Shown piece by piece: positions 24,222-31,899 of a stretch of DNA of 55,092 nucleotides. The stretch's first letter is position 1, and each line of letters starts with the position of its first letter. This stretch comes from a virus. Made by a program: the position numbers and the translations under genes. The stretch lies in the IMG/VR virus record IMGVR_UViG_3300037882_003063, positions 1-55,092 of that record, one strand, 5' to 3'. Under the pieces are notes generated by a model. It saw only the letters and a program-made list of their open reading frames with translations, did no database searches and was not told where the DNA came from.

Positions 24222-24477
24222 ATTCATCCTTTTCGTGTGTGCTTGCATTGAGTGTCGCAACGTAAAGGGCTTTCTTGACGTGAATCACCAAGCCTAATTT
24301 TACAAGTTGTTTTAGGCTTTGAATGACCAAAGCCTTATTCTTGATGTAATCGTGACGAGGGCGAACGTGTTGCACCAAAAGAGCGTTTCTGGTGACTCGA
24401 CCCATTGCAACAACGGTTTCGTAGACTCGAGCCTGAACGACTTCTAAAGAATCTTCGGGTTTATGTTTGGGCTTCAT
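24211..24477 (-). CDS. Putative winged-helix small protein
   Basis: This 88-residue protein has helical segments around ALVIQSLKQLVKLGLVIHV and a following two-strand wing KKALYVATL, similar to winged-helix regulators. It is basic at the N-terminus. It may bind DNA, but the fold is only suggested by pattern. Confidence 0.5.
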   Translation of the reverse strand: MKPKHKPEDSLEVVQARVYETVVAMGRVTRNALLVQHVRPRHDYIKNKALVIQSLKQLVKLGLVIHVKKALYVATLNASTHEKDEYAD

Positions 24478-24715
24478 TAACTATCGCTCCTATCTTAATT
24501 TGGATTAGCCTAGGCTGTGCCAAAAATTCAACGTGTGTCTTTGTCGGGGCGGCTGGTGGGAGTTGAATGTAGTCTTTGCATACAACCGCATGAGGATTCT
24601 CAAATCTGACCTGATGATGTAGGCAAACGTTAGAGACTTTGTGTGGATTCGAGAACTGCTTAAAGAAAAGGCAGTTAGCGCATTTAGCAACGGGCATAAG
24701 GTCAAGTTGTTGCAT
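24461..24715 (-). CDS. Putative zinc-ribbon small protein
   Basis: This 84-residue protein is read from ATG 24715, with GGGAGG seven bases upstream. Cys residues in CANCLFF, CLHHQ and CKDY could hold one zinc ion. A palindrome copy is directly upstream of the ribosome site. It overlaps the previous gene by 14 bases. Confidence 0.55.
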   Translation of the reverse strand: MQQLDLMPVAKCANCLFFKQFSNPHKVSNVCLHHQVRFENPHAVVCKDYIQLPPAAPTKTHVEFLAQPRLIQIKIGAIVNEAQT

Positions 24716-25016
24716 TTTTCGCCTCCCGTTTCGTGACGAAACTTTCTTTGACTTTCGCGTTAAACCTAACGCCGCCGTTATCGGCTTCGCATGTGATGAT
24801 AACCGCATAATCAAGAAACGAAAACGTGACGGTTGCACAAGAGGGCTGAATCAGGTTTATACCTTGCTTGTTTGCTCCATCTCGAAGCTGTGAAGCGGCT
24901 TTCAGGGTTAGGTGAAGGGCATCAGAAACCTCAACTTGTGGTAAGCCTTGGTCTCTGAGCGCGGTTAAGGCAAGCTCTAAACTCGAGCCTTTAAGTGCAA
25001 AAATAATGTTATTCAT
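24702..25016 (-). CDS. Hypothetical protein
   Basis: This 104-residue alpha/beta protein ends in SFVTKREAK, encoded by the palindrome at 24729-24743. No motif is recognised. It directly follows the 97-residue gene. Confidence 0.6.
   Translation of the reverse strand: MNNIIFALKGSSLELALTALRDQGLPQVEVSDALHLTLKAASQLRDGANKQGINLIQPSCATVTFSFLDYAVIITCEADNGGVRFNAKVKESFVTKREAKNATT
24729..24743. promoter_or_regulatory. 15-bp palindrome
   Basis: Perfect copy, at the 3' end of one gene and touching the GGGAGG of the next. Confidence 0.85.
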
Positions 25017-25310
25017 TTAATCCTCGAAGTAGTGATCGGCAATCTCGACCCAGTAAACCTCACCTACGCACCAATCTTCGGGCGCGAAGTGTTCAAAGCG
25101 CTCCTTCATTAGTTCGGGTGTCAAGTTGTCGCCATTGTCAATTTTTGCGCGTATCCACTCACTGGACTGTGAGCGCTGCATTAAGTTTAGGCTAACACTC
25201 CAAGTGGCTGAATTGACAAACCCGTTACAGGGTTTGTCATTGCTTTCGGCTTTATAGGCTTCAACTTGGGCGTATAAGAGTTCCTTATACGCCAACTGTT
25301 TAGCGGTCAT
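25017..25310 (-). CDS. Hypothetical protein
   Basis: This 97-residue acidic protein starts at ATG 25310 in a TAATG overlap with the previous stop. Helical N-terminus, then WSVSLNLMQRSQSSEW. Unknown function. Confidence 0.6.
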   Translation of the reverse strand: MTAKQLAYKELLYAQVEAYKAESNDKPCNGFVNSATWSVSLNLMQRSQSSEWIRAKIDNGDNLTPELMKERFEHFAPEDWCVGEVYWVEIADHYFED

Positions 25311-25477
25311 TAGTACCACACTCCCGCCGCGTACTGCATCGGGGCTGTTGTCATTTTGGTCAGATACTCCGTGTTCGCTTTGATGGTTTCGACCAGTTTA
25401 GAAACTGGTGTTTGAAACCACTTGAAACGGTCATCTGGACTTGGGTCGGGGCTAATGTCGCTTATATCTGTTTTCAT
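25310..25477 (-). CDS. Small protein of cassette B left arm, 55 residues
   Basis: ATG 25477 follows the cassette's GGAGGTAGCACACC, and the frame runs to TAA at 25310. The product begins MKTDISDISPDPSPDD and is the first gene of the leftward operon. Strong ribosome site and coupled downstream gene support it. Confidence 0.7.
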   Translation of the reverse strand: MKTDISDISPDPSPDDRFKWFQTPVSKLVETIKANTEYLTKMTTAPMQYAAGVWY

Positions 25478-25759
25478 GGTGTGCTACCTCCTTGGTAGTG
25501 AGTGCAAGGTATCATGCAAAATACAAATAGACTAGGGACGTTTGTCTAGTAGTGACTTTTTGGCTTTTGGTCGTCTCATAACCCTGTCTTGTGAGTGCTG
25601 TGAGCGCTTATAAGGCTGTCCTAGGCTGTCTCATGGCTCGAGTTACCAGACAGCTATATATAAGGCATTGTGAGCCATTCTAGGAGTCGGGACATTTATC
25701 ACTGTTTTAGGCGTTGGGTGTATCGTTACAATGCACTCACTACCAAAGGAGGTAGCACC
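25478..25759. promoter_or_regulatory. Divergent promoter cassette B
   Basis: Left arm -10 is TACCTT (25511-25506, minus) preceded by TGCATGA; right arm -10 is TACAAT (25727-25732, plus). Both lead into GCACTCACTACC and GGAGGTAGCAC. The right box is GGGACATTTATC (25689-25700), while the left box has drifted to GGGACGTTTGTC (25535-25546). Bases 25579-25757 match cassette C with two mismatches. Confidence 0.8.
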
Positions 25760-25969
25760 ATGAACGAACACACTTGCCCTACGTGCGATGGTACTGGAAT
25801 TGTTGAAGAGGTTCGCTCTTACTTTGACCAACACCAACAGCAATGGTATCTCGATTTCAAAGAAAAGCCATGCCTTGGCTGCTCACACGAAGAGCCTTAT
25901 GAGCCTGACGCTTGGGACTTTGACCGTGACTTCCCAACCTATCCCGACAGCGAAGACTTGCCCTTCTAA
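25760..25969 (+). CDS. Small Cys-rich acidic protein
   Basis: This 69-residue protein starts at ATG 25760. CPTCDGTG at residues 5-12 and CLGC later resemble half of a DnaJ-type zinc finger, and the C-terminal third is very acidic and Pro/Tyr-rich. It may bind zinc and a protein partner. It is the first plus-strand gene of cassette B. Confidence 0.65.
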   Translation: MNEHTCPTCDGTGIVEEVRSYFDQHQQQWYLDFKEKPCLGCSHEEPYEPDAWDFDRDFPTYPDSEDLPF

Positions 25970-25978
25970 GAGGTTCTT

Positions 25979-26369
25979 ATGCTGATACCTGACAAACTCA
26001 CAGGCACGTCAATCCCTCGAGCAATAACCCATGTGGACGGCAAAGCCCTGACTATCAAGCAACAAAAAAAACGTTTATGTGAATATCGCCCACTCGAGAG
26101 GTATAGTTTTTGGTACGTTCCTCTATGACACTGACCTAAAATGTGGTTATGGGATTTACATGGTCATCATGGGAATCCTCAAGTTAAGCCCCAAACTGGT
26201 TTGGGATGTAGCGCTCGAATTGGATGCTAACGCCCATTGGACAGCAACCAAAGGCATACCAGATTATGAGGCGGTGCAGTTACGCCTTAAGAGTGGCAAC
26301 TGTGAGTATGTCATCAAACAAATTTTTGTCCATCAGTCTATCGCCCCTAGTCTTGTAAGGAGTTCTTAA
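25979..26369 (+). pseudogene. Probable single gene broken by an A8 frameshift
   Basis: ATG 25979 opens a frame that stops after 48 codons. A second frame, open from 26052 (first possible start GTG 26079) to 26369, has no ribosome site. The two frames meet at an A8 run (26064-26071), and removing one A gives one 129-residue protein that crosses the join smoothly (ALTIKQQKNVYVNIAHSR). This is either an assembly or sequencing indel, a real mutation, or slippage during expression. Function unknown. Confidence 0.55.
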
Positions 26370-26370
26370 C

Positions 26371-26559
26371 ATGAAAGCTGAAAAAATCGCCCTCGACTAC
26401 ATAAACGGCAACCTCTCTGATATTCGGTTAGCCCTTAAGGAACTAACTCCGATTGAGGCAGTCAAAACCATGTTTGCCGCCCGTACCTTCCTTGAGCAGC
26501 ACGGCGGCAAACACGACTGCTCGATTTTTGAAAAGTGGGTCTCGAGGATGAGCGAATGA
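26371..26559 (+). CDS. Hypothetical small protein
   Basis: This 62-residue helical protein is behind AAGGAG. It begins MKAEKIALDYINGN and is part of plus-strand operon B. No motif. Confidence 0.65.
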   Translation: MKAEKIALDYINGNLSDIRLALKELTPIEAVKTMFAARTFLEQHGGKHDCSIFEKWVSRMSE

Positions 26560-26744
26560 AGAAGCCCCTTGAAGTATTTGATTATCGAGGTTTTGAAGTT
26601 TCCAAGCGTTCGGCTGATAGCTACAGCGCCCAAAACAAAGCAGTTTGTAATTATGTTCTGCTTGCATCCACTAAAGAATCCATTCAAGCAATGATTGATG
26701 ACGAGCTTGCCCTCAAAGGAATTGGTTTATATGAAAATTACTGA
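26556..26744 (+). CDS. Hypothetical small protein
   Basis: This 62-residue protein starts at ATG 26556, overlapping the previous stop (ATGA). It has a short beta-beta-alpha-like pattern (FDYRGFEVSKR then ESIQAMIDDEL). Unknown. Confidence 0.6.
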   Translation: MKKPLEVFDYRGFEVSKRSADSYSAQNKAVCNYVLLASTKESIQAMIDDELALKGIGLYENY

Positions 26745-27252
26745 AAAATTCGTTCGTGAAGAACTGGCTCACGCCCTGACTCCTAATACTTCGCTCGAGT
26801 TGTACCCATCAGGCGGTTTGTGGTACGTCTGCGATAACGCCCAAAGGCGTTTAACTCTTGTGTCGGGTTCTCTTCGTGACTGCTATCATTTTCTTTGTGG
26901 TTACGCCACGGGTATGCCCAAAGTTAAAAGAGAAGAAGATGAGCAAAGGAATCTTTTACTTCTTTTAATGCCACGGGTTTTGGTTAGGTCGGAGCATGGT
27001 GAAAGCATGAAACTCTTAAATGCTGCAACTGCCGCCCTCTGGTTCGGTTCGGATAGCACCGATGTATTTTTGCAGCCTCTTAAAAATATGGGTGAGTATA
27101 TAAAAATAAAAGGCTTGATTCAATACGAAATTGAGTTAGGTGCATACCCCGCCTACCCTCACCATGATTTTATTCGTTGCGGCAAAGACACAACGAAAGA
27201 GCAACGCTTAGCCCGACTCGAGTACATTCTAAGTAAATACGCCGTTTCGTGA
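26731..27252 (+). CDS. Hypothetical protein, end of plus-strand operon B
   Basis: This 173-residue protein is read from ATG 26731 (14-base overlap with the previous gene). It is mainly helical with a Cys/His-containing middle. Its stop codon lies inside a palindrome copy (27244-27258), and a terminator follows 15 bases later. Unknown function. Confidence 0.65.
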   Translation: MKITEKFVREELAHALTPNTSLELYPSGGLWYVCDNAQRRLTLVSGSLRDCYHFLCGYATGMPKVKREEDEQRNLLLLLMPRVLVRSEHGESMKLLNAATAALWFGSDSTDVFLQPLKNMGEYIKIKGLIQYEIELGAYPAYPHHDFIRCGKDTTKEQRLARLEYILSKYAVS

Positions 27253-27258
27253 CGAAAC
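27244..27258. promoter_or_regulatory. 15-bp palindrome
   Basis: Perfect copy overlapping the stop codon of the last plus-strand gene and eight bases before the terminator stem. Confidence 0.85.
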
Positions 27259-27266
27259 AAAAACAA

Positions 27267-27292
27267 AACCCGTGCAAATAAATGCACGGGTT
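27267..27292. terminator. Bidirectional terminator between convergent operons
   Basis: Stem AACCCGTGCA / TGCACGGGTT with TTTTTT on the plus strand and A-run on the other side. It serves the plus-strand operon and the minus-strand operon ending at 27342. Confidence 0.85.
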
Positions 27293-27341
27293 TTTTGACG
27301 GCTGCACGTCTAGGGCATCTTAGTCTTTGGTCGTGAGAATT

Positions 27342-27965
27342 CTATAACGTCTGCCTTGGTGGTACTGGGTTAAGTGTGAGCTTTGCACCCGTCACAGGGT
27401 CAGTTAAATCGCCCGTAACGCCTAGTCTTAGGATGTTTGCTGTGATTAAAACATCGTTAAGGCAATAACTTGTCAGTTCGGCGTGTTTGCCGTGCTGATA
27501 CATCATGGGGGCGTAGTGACCGCCGTTCCCTGTCTTCTCGAATCCGTTAGCTCGAGCGATTGAATCAACGTTGTAACCAGAGACGGTCTTGCCCTTCGTG
27601 AAGTTTGGCGGCTGACCGCTTGCAATTCTGACCTCTTGCAAGAGGTCGTAATCAGTCCAGACGTTTACGCCATGAAAACCCAAGACCTTATCATCAAAGC
27701 CCTTTGAGTTGAAGCCAACGATAGAGGCAGTCCCAAAGTCCTTTGGAATTTCAGACAAACGCTTTTCGTCATAAACTTCAAACTGAACGGGCGTGTAATG
27801 CTGGTCGAGCCAACAAGCAACAAGAATACTAAAACCCATTCCAGCGTAATCGCCCCAACTTGTGGCATATGACAAACCCGCTATCATCTCGCTAGGGTCA
27901 CGGGGCATAATCGGTCTTTTAATCTCGAGGTCGTAGACGACTATCGGCGCATTGAACTTATTCAT
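27342..27965 (-). CDS. DEDDy-type 3'-5' exonuclease
   Basis: This 207-residue protein has the RNase H-like exonuclease motifs: VYDLE (Asp12, Glu14), GFNSKGFDD (Asp91/Asp92) and Exo III as Tyr167-x3-Asp171 in SYCLND. These residues would bind two metal ions for DNA or RNA end degradation. It ends the operon containing the PAPS-reductase-like and ParB-like genes, so it may act on the same nucleic acid. The start overlaps the previous stop (ATGA). Confidence 0.75.
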   Translation of the reverse strand: MNKFNAPIVVYDLEIKRPIMPRDPSEMIAGLSYATSWGDYAGMGFSILVACWLDQHYTPVQFEVYDEKRLSEIPKDFGTASIVGFNSKGFDDKVLGFHGVNVWTDYDLLQEVRIASGQPPNFTKGKTVSGYNVDSIARANGFEKTGNGGHYAPMMYQHGKHAELTSYCLNDVLITANILRLGVTGDLTDPVTGAKLTLNPVPPRQTL

Positions 27966-28216
27966 TTTTTAGCCTTACCTTGTCGCTTTCTGAGAGGCTT
28001 TATAACAGGCTTCGGAAGCAATTCTGGTGTTACTACCTTCAAAACGGGTTCAAGAGGCTTTACGACCCGTCTTGAGACCCATGCTGACAGCTTTTGGTCG
28101 AATGGTTTAACCCTGTATTCGTTCCCTCGAGTTTCCATGACCTGTGAGGGTATCTCACGGTAAACACTCCCGCCCTCGAGTTTCGGGATGTGTACGCACC
28201 AAAGAACGCTAATCAT
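27962..28216 (-). CDS. Hypothetical basic protein
   Basis: This 84-residue protein starts at ATG 28216 (GTG 28228 is the alternative). It has a Pro/Val/Lys-rich second half that repeats VVKPLEP, VVTPELL and VIKPLRK, then KKR-type basic end. It may bind nucleic acid. No family is recognised. Confidence 0.55.
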   Translation of the reverse strand: MISVLWCVHIPKLEGGSVYREIPSQVMETRGNEYRVKPFDQKLSAWVSRRVVKPLEPVLKVVTPELLPKPVIKPLRKRQGKAKK

Positions 28217-28634
28217 TTTCAGGCTCACTTAAGGCTAAGTGATTAAGGTTAATGTCACTCACGGGCGCAACAAGACGAACACCACTCGAGACCTTAACGG
28301 CAAAGTCAGCGCTAACTTTTTCCTCCATCAAGCTCAGGGCGGCTTTCGACTCACGCATAAACTCCTCGAGCGTTACGTGTTCACCGCCTGAATTTCTGAA
28401 TGGGGCTAAGCCTAAAACGTTATTTAGGATTTCTGCCACAGCCAAGGTCTCACGGTAATATGCGTTAAAGCTCTTATTGCCGTTTAGGACTTGGCTACGG
28501 CTTGCCAGTTGCTCCATTCGGAGCTTTTGGTCTGCAAAATGCTCTAAGAGTGCTTGGGCTACTCTCTTAACTTCTAGCGCTTCTTCGACTTCATTCATTG
28601 CTGTTTCAATCTCATTCGCCGTTACTGTCTTCAT
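28209..28634 (-). CDS. Hypothetical coiled-coil protein
   Basis: This 141-residue acidic helical protein starts at ATG 28634, inside the end of the ParB-like gene. Long helix around EIETAMNEVEEALEVKRV. It is conserved in the tight operon but no motif is visible. Confidence 0.6.
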   Translation of the reverse strand: MKTVTANEIETAMNEVEEALEVKRVAQALLEHFADQKLRMEQLASRSQVLNGNKSFNAYYRETLAVAEILNNVLGLAPFRNSGGEHVTLEEFMRESKAALSLMEEKVSADFAVKVSSGVRLVAPVSDINLNHLALSEPEND

Positions 28635-29436
28635 CGTTATCACCGTCCTCTAGCTCGAGCTTTGGGGCATCCGCTATTGTCGAGTCACCAAACTCTTTGC
28701 CGTCTTGAAAATTTTTGTGCATCAATGCAATCAGGTCAGGGGCGGCAAAAGCGCGGCTTGAATCTGGCAACCCTAAAGTTTCCATAAAGCTATCCTTGGC
28801 GGTCTTATCGGCGAAGGTCAGAATCAAGTAATGGTCTCGTGACTCCCCCGCTTGGTCAACTTCTAGGTATTCCTTTTTGCGGTCTTTAATTGCTTGAATC
28901 TGAGCGGCTGCTTTTGCTTCGTCAGCCTGTAGCCCTTGCGAGTCGGGTTCATCAGGGATACCAAACCCGTAAGTCTCAGCCCAGTCATCAATTTTGTCAG
29001 GAAACTCTAATTCAAGCTCGAGACGGTCAAAGCCAACTTCAAGAGGATTGACCCCATCATCAAAGATGTCAGCCAGTAACTCCAATTCGTATTGTCCTTG
29101 AAGGGCTGGATTATTGAGGATGATATTGATTTCCTTCTCTTCTTTTTCGGTCTTCTCAACCATTGACACGTCAAGAAGGTAATCAGGTGACTTCTCGAGC
29201 ATATCAAGAATCAAGACCCGTTGGTGACCACCCACAATGTTGCCCGTAGTCTTGTTCCATGTGACCGTGCCAACAAGACCGTGCTTTTCTATTGCCTCTC
29301 GCAACCTCTTACGGGCTGTCTCGTGAATCATTCGAGGGTTGTAAATCGCGTTCTTTAACTCGGAGCGGTGAACCCTAACGTTCTCGAATTTTTGGTAACG
29401 AGTTAGTTGCCCCTCCTTACTCTTAGCCTTAGCCAT
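28612..29436 (-). CDS. ParB/Srx-domain protein, IbrB-like
   Basis: The 274-residue protein has a ParB/sulfiredoxin N-domain: YNPRMIHETARKRLREAI at residues 32-50, then NIVGGHQRVLIL near 70. This is the nucleotide-binding GxxR-type pocket. There is no ParB helix-turn-helix; the second half is acidic and helical with a poly-acidic tail. It overlaps the PAPS-reductase-like gene by eight bases, reproducing the IbrA-IbrB pair of enterobacteria. The biochemical role of such pairs is not settled; DNA modification or transcription control are candidates. Confidence 0.75.
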   Translation of the reverse strand: MAKAKSKEGQLTRYQKFENVRVHRSELKNAIYNPRMIHETARKRLREAIEKHGLVGTVTWNKTTGNIVGGHQRVLILDMLEKSPDYLLDVSMVEKTEKEEKEINIILNNPALQGQYELELLADIFDDGVNPLEVGFDRLELELEFPDKIDDWAETYGFGIPDEPDSQGLQADEAKAAAQIQAIKDRKKEYLEVDQAGESRDHYLILTFADKTAKDSFMETLGLPDSSRAFAAPDLIALMHKNFQDGKEFGDSTIADAPKLELEDGDNDEDSNGE

Positions 29437-30109
29437 TTTTTAACTCCATTTCATATTTTACTATTGCCGCTTCTGCGTAGGGATATTGCGCCAAAATTTT
29501 TATATAGTCATCTGGAAACCGTTTCCTTATTTCATATAACCAAGCTCCTTTTAATTGACCGCCCCATGATTCATAGTTCATTGTGTAATCAGGCGGCATG
29601 ATGATTCGAGCGTGTTGTAAGGTTGCCATAACGTCCCGATTGTTCCACTGTGCAAGCGGATAGAACCGACCACGCTTAGGGTCAATGCCCTCGCACTTAT
29701 TGACCATCCCTCGACGGTCAAGAGAATCAATCATCTTTTCGCCGCCCGTTGTCCAGTAAACGCCATAATGTTTTTTGACCACTGTCTCGAGGTCGCTAAA
29801 CCCGACACGGCTAATCAATGGGTTATTGGTCATGGGGCGGTACTCACCGTCAATCATTGAATCAAACCCGTCAGGATGGCGAAGCTGCAAAATGGGAGTA
29901 TCGAATTTTTTGCTCAGGTAATTAAGATACCTTTCGACGAATCCAATGCCCTCGACGGTGTAATAGTGATACCCGCAAACCTCAAAGCCAAACCGTTTGA
30001 GGATAACCAAGGCGGCTACGCTGTCCTTACCGCATGATATACCAAGGGCAACGCGCTTCACGCCTGTTGCTTTGAATCTTTTAATAACGTCAAGTTTCTG
30101 CTTATCCAT
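29429..30109 (-). CDS. PAPS-reductase-like PP-loop protein, IbrA-like
   Basis: This 226-residue adenine-nucleotide alpha hydrolase has PP-loop SCGKDS at residues 25-30 and a second motif around GYHYYTVEGIGF. It lacks the catalytic Cys tail of true PAPS reductases, as DndC and IbrA do. ATG 30109 is chosen. A terminator and a perfect palindrome copy lie directly upstream. With the ParB-like partner it may transfer sulfur or adenylate a substrate; that step is inferred from the family. Confidence 0.8.
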   Translation of the reverse strand: MDKQKLDVIKRFKATGVKRVALGISCGKDSVAALVILKRFGFEVCGYHYYTVEGIGFVERYLNYLSKKFDTPILQLRHPDGFDSMIDGEYRPMTNNPLISRVGFSDLETVVKKHYGVYWTTGGEKMIDSLDRRGMVNKCEGIDPKRGRFYPLAQWNNRDVMATLQHARIIMPPDYTMNYESWGGQLKGAWLYEIRKRFPDDYIKILAQYPYAEAAIVKYEMELKNG

Positions 30110-30117
30110 AGAAACCT

Positions 30118-30132
30118 GTTTCGTGACGAAAC
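30118..30132. promoter_or_regulatory. 15-bp palindrome
   Basis: Perfect copy between the upstream terminator and the start of the PAPS-reductase-like gene (eight bases from the ATG). Confidence 0.85.
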
Positions 30133-30138
30133 AAAAAA

Positions 30139-30163
30139 ACACCAAAGCATAAAGCTCTGGTGT
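30139..30163 (-). terminator. Terminator after the histone-like gene
   Basis: Stem ACACCAGAGC / GCTTTGGTGT followed by TTTTTTT on the minus strand. Confidence 0.8.
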
Positions 30164-30177
30164 CTACTTGAAAAAAA

Positions 30178-30492
30178 CTAGCGTCTACGGGCTGAGCCGT
30201 CACGGTTGACACGACGACCAGTTTTGGCATTGGTGTACCCGCCGCCGTCACGTTTCGTAATGCCCCGACCAAGTTTGACACTGGCTTTCTTGACGGCTGC
30301 TGCACCTTTACCTTTGCCCTTGGCGGCTGCTTTGGCTTTAGGTGCTGGTAAAGCCTTGGGCTTAGCGGCTCTTGGTAAAGCCTTCGGCGCTGCCTTTTTA
30401 GCCCTGGCTGGTGCTTTCTTAGCTGCTGGTTTCTTAGCTGCTGGTTTCTTAGCTGCTGGTTTCTTAGCTGCTGGTTTCTTTTTGGCTGCCAT
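30178..30492 (-). CDS. Histone H1-like Lys/Ala/Pro-rich protein
   Basis: This 104-residue, extremely basic protein has four PAAKK repeats at the N-terminus (15-bp DNA repeats at about 30416-30476), then more KAxxK, and ends GRRVNRDGSARRR. It resembles bacterial H1-like proteins (Hc1, AlgP tail) that coat DNA. It could condense the phage genome or alter the host nucleoid. AAAGGGGG precedes the start. It has its own terminator, so it may be strongly expressed. Confidence 0.7.
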   Translation of the reverse strand: MAAKKKPAAKKPAAKKPAAKKPAAKKAPARAKKAAPKALPRAAKPKALPAPKAKAAAKGKGKGAAAVKKASVKLGRGITKRDGGGYTNAKTGRRVNRDGSARRR

Positions 30493-30553
30493 AATAAAAC
30501 CCCCTTTGCGGTCTCAAAGGATGTTATCACGCCAAAATGGAGTGTTTGAGGGT

Positions 30554-30769
30554 TCACCATTCCACCTCTAAGGCATCATGGATAATCTTGCCCCGTTCGG
30601 TTGTACTGAGTGCCATATAAGCGGCGAAAGCCTCATCACTAAGGCGAACCTGTACCAGTCGTGACGTGTTCTTTTGACGGTCAGGGTCATTGCCCCAACG
30701 AGCAAAAGCGGCTTGTCGTTTCATCTCGCTCAGTTCTGCACCTGATAATTTAATCTCACTTTTTGACAT
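30554..30769 (-). CDS. Small ribbon-helix-helix-like protein
   Basis: This 71-residue protein starts at ATG 30769. The second half, SRLVQVRLSDEAFAAYMAL then ERGKIIHDAL, has the strand-helix-helix pattern of Arc/MetJ-type repressors, so it is a candidate DNA-binding regulator and possible reader of one of the repeated palindromes. The N-terminal 30 residues are charged. Confidence 0.55.
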   Translation of the reverse strand: MSKSEIKLSGAELSEMKRQAAFARWGNDPDRQKNTSRLVQVRLSDEAFAAYMALSTTERGKIIHDALEVEW

Positions 30770-31196
30770 CTGACCCCTCAATTAAACTCAAGTAAATAAA
30801 ATAATTGTGGCTAACATCATCAAGGGCGGCGCTTAGAATCATTTCCTCAAATTGGGAGGATAAAAATTCTTCTTCTGATTCCTCTTCGTAAGACCCACAA
30901 TCGAGCAGGGCATCAGAGATAAGCTCGAGCCAGTCATCCTCTTCTTGGGTCATCTCACGACTAGGGGCTTTGCTAAAGACTCCTTCTTCATGCAAAGCTA
31001 AAAGGCGCTTAATGTCAACCGTCACGACCTTTTCAACCCTAGCCTTGATTGTGATGGGCGCAGTCCTAGCACCGAATTGCAAGGTGGCAATATCGCCTTG
31101 CAAAACCTTTGAAAATATAGGCTTGTCGCGCTGTGTAGCGCGTTTTAAGCCGCTTCGGTACTCGCCTAGGTGTTTCATCCTATGGGTGATATTCAT
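30756..31196 (-). CDS. Hypothetical acidic protein
   Basis: This 146-residue protein has an acidic middle (TQEEDDWLELISDAL) and a basic N-terminus. ATG 31196 overlaps the previous stop (ATGA) and lies six bases after a TACTAT -10, so it may also be made from a leaderless transcript. Unknown function. Confidence 0.6.
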   Translation of the reverse strand: MNITHRMKHLGEYRSGLKRATQRDKPIFSKVLQGDIATLQFGARTAPITIKARVEKVVTVDIKRLLALHEEGVFSKAPSREMTQEEDDWLELISDALLDCGSYEEESEEEFLSSQFEEMILSAALDDVSHNYFIYLSLIEGSDVKK

Positions 31197-31849
31197 GACT
31201 GTATAGTATCATGCAAGGGTGCGTTTGTGAAGTCCCCGAGTTTAACGAGTCCATAAGACTTCATGATTGTTCGTATAATCTCTTGAGTGTTGTATTCGTT
31301 ATCGTTGAATAAGCCTTTTTTAATCATCGCGTAAACTTCGTCTATTTGCTGCTGTTCGGGCGTGGGTACGCTTCGAGTCCCGACAGCAACAAAAACGGTT
31401 TGTAAGACTGCTTTGGTCTGACCCACAAGTGACCTATCATCAGGCATCACTGAACACATAAGCTCGATAGGGGCGAACTGTAAATAATTTATTTCTCTGT
31501 TTGAAACATGGTGAACCTCTTCACCGACTATTTTTATTTCGGGCGTGTAAAAGTATGCTTTGACGCGGGGCGTGTTCCAGTTCTTGACTATACGAAACTG
31601 ATGTTCGTGTAGCTCTGGTTTGAAATGGGCAACGAGTTTTGCGTCTGCGTGAATCTCGAGGAAGTGATGCCTACTTGAGCCATCAAACACAGGGCTGTCA
31701 TAGTGCATCTTGACGAGTGTCTGACCGTCAAAAAAATGTATCGTATCCACACTCCGCATAAGGAAACTTGGCTTGTCGGGACTTTGGGTGTGTTGGTAAT
31801 CGGAATCGGCAGAGTGGTTGGGCGCGACTTTTCTTATTACTGTTTGCAT
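31193..31849 (-). CDS. Hypothetical protein
   Basis: The 218-residue protein has a beta-rich first half (TIHFFDGQTLVKMHYDSPVF) and a helical last part after QQQIDEVYAMIKKGL. AAGGAG precedes ATG 31849 and directly follows a terminator. No family is recognised. Confidence 0.6.
   Translation of the reverse strand: MQTVIRKVAPNHSADSDYQHTQSPDKPSFLMRSVDTIHFFDGQTLVKMHYDSPVFDGSSRHHFLEIHADAKLVAHFKPELHEHQFRIVKNWNTPRVKAYFYTPEIKIVGEEVHHVSNREINYLQFAPIELMCSVMPDDRSLVGQTKAVLQTVFVAVGTRSVPTPEQQQIDEVYAMIKKGLFNDNEYNTQEIIRTIMKSYGLVKLGDFTNAPLHDTIQS
31203..31231 (-). promoter_or_regulatory. Internal promoter, leaderless type
   Basis: TTCACA (31231-31226), 17-bp spacer ending TGCATGA, TACTAT (31208-31203); the ATG of the 146-residue gene follows six bases later. 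Confidence 0.55.
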
Positions 31850-31863
31850 AAAACTCCTTAAAA

Positions 31864-31887
31864 GGCTCGAGCGGTTAAGCTCGAGCC
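31864..31887 (-). terminator. Terminator built from two CTCGAG sites
   Basis: Nine-base stem GGCTCGAGC / GCTCGAGCC followed by TTTT on the minus strand, after the J-domain gene. Confidence 0.75.
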
Positions 31888-31899
31888 GTGTGAGTGGGC

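Noticed and set aside
26064-26071. Programmed -1 frameshift at the A8 run
   Set aside because: A -1 slip leads to a stop within four codons; the joining frame needs +1 or -2, so an indel is more likely than standard slippage.
30206-30571. Plus-strand Ala/Leu-rich frame resembling membrane helices
   Set aside because: It is the antisense reading of the Lys/Ala repeat gene; repeats create the long open frame.
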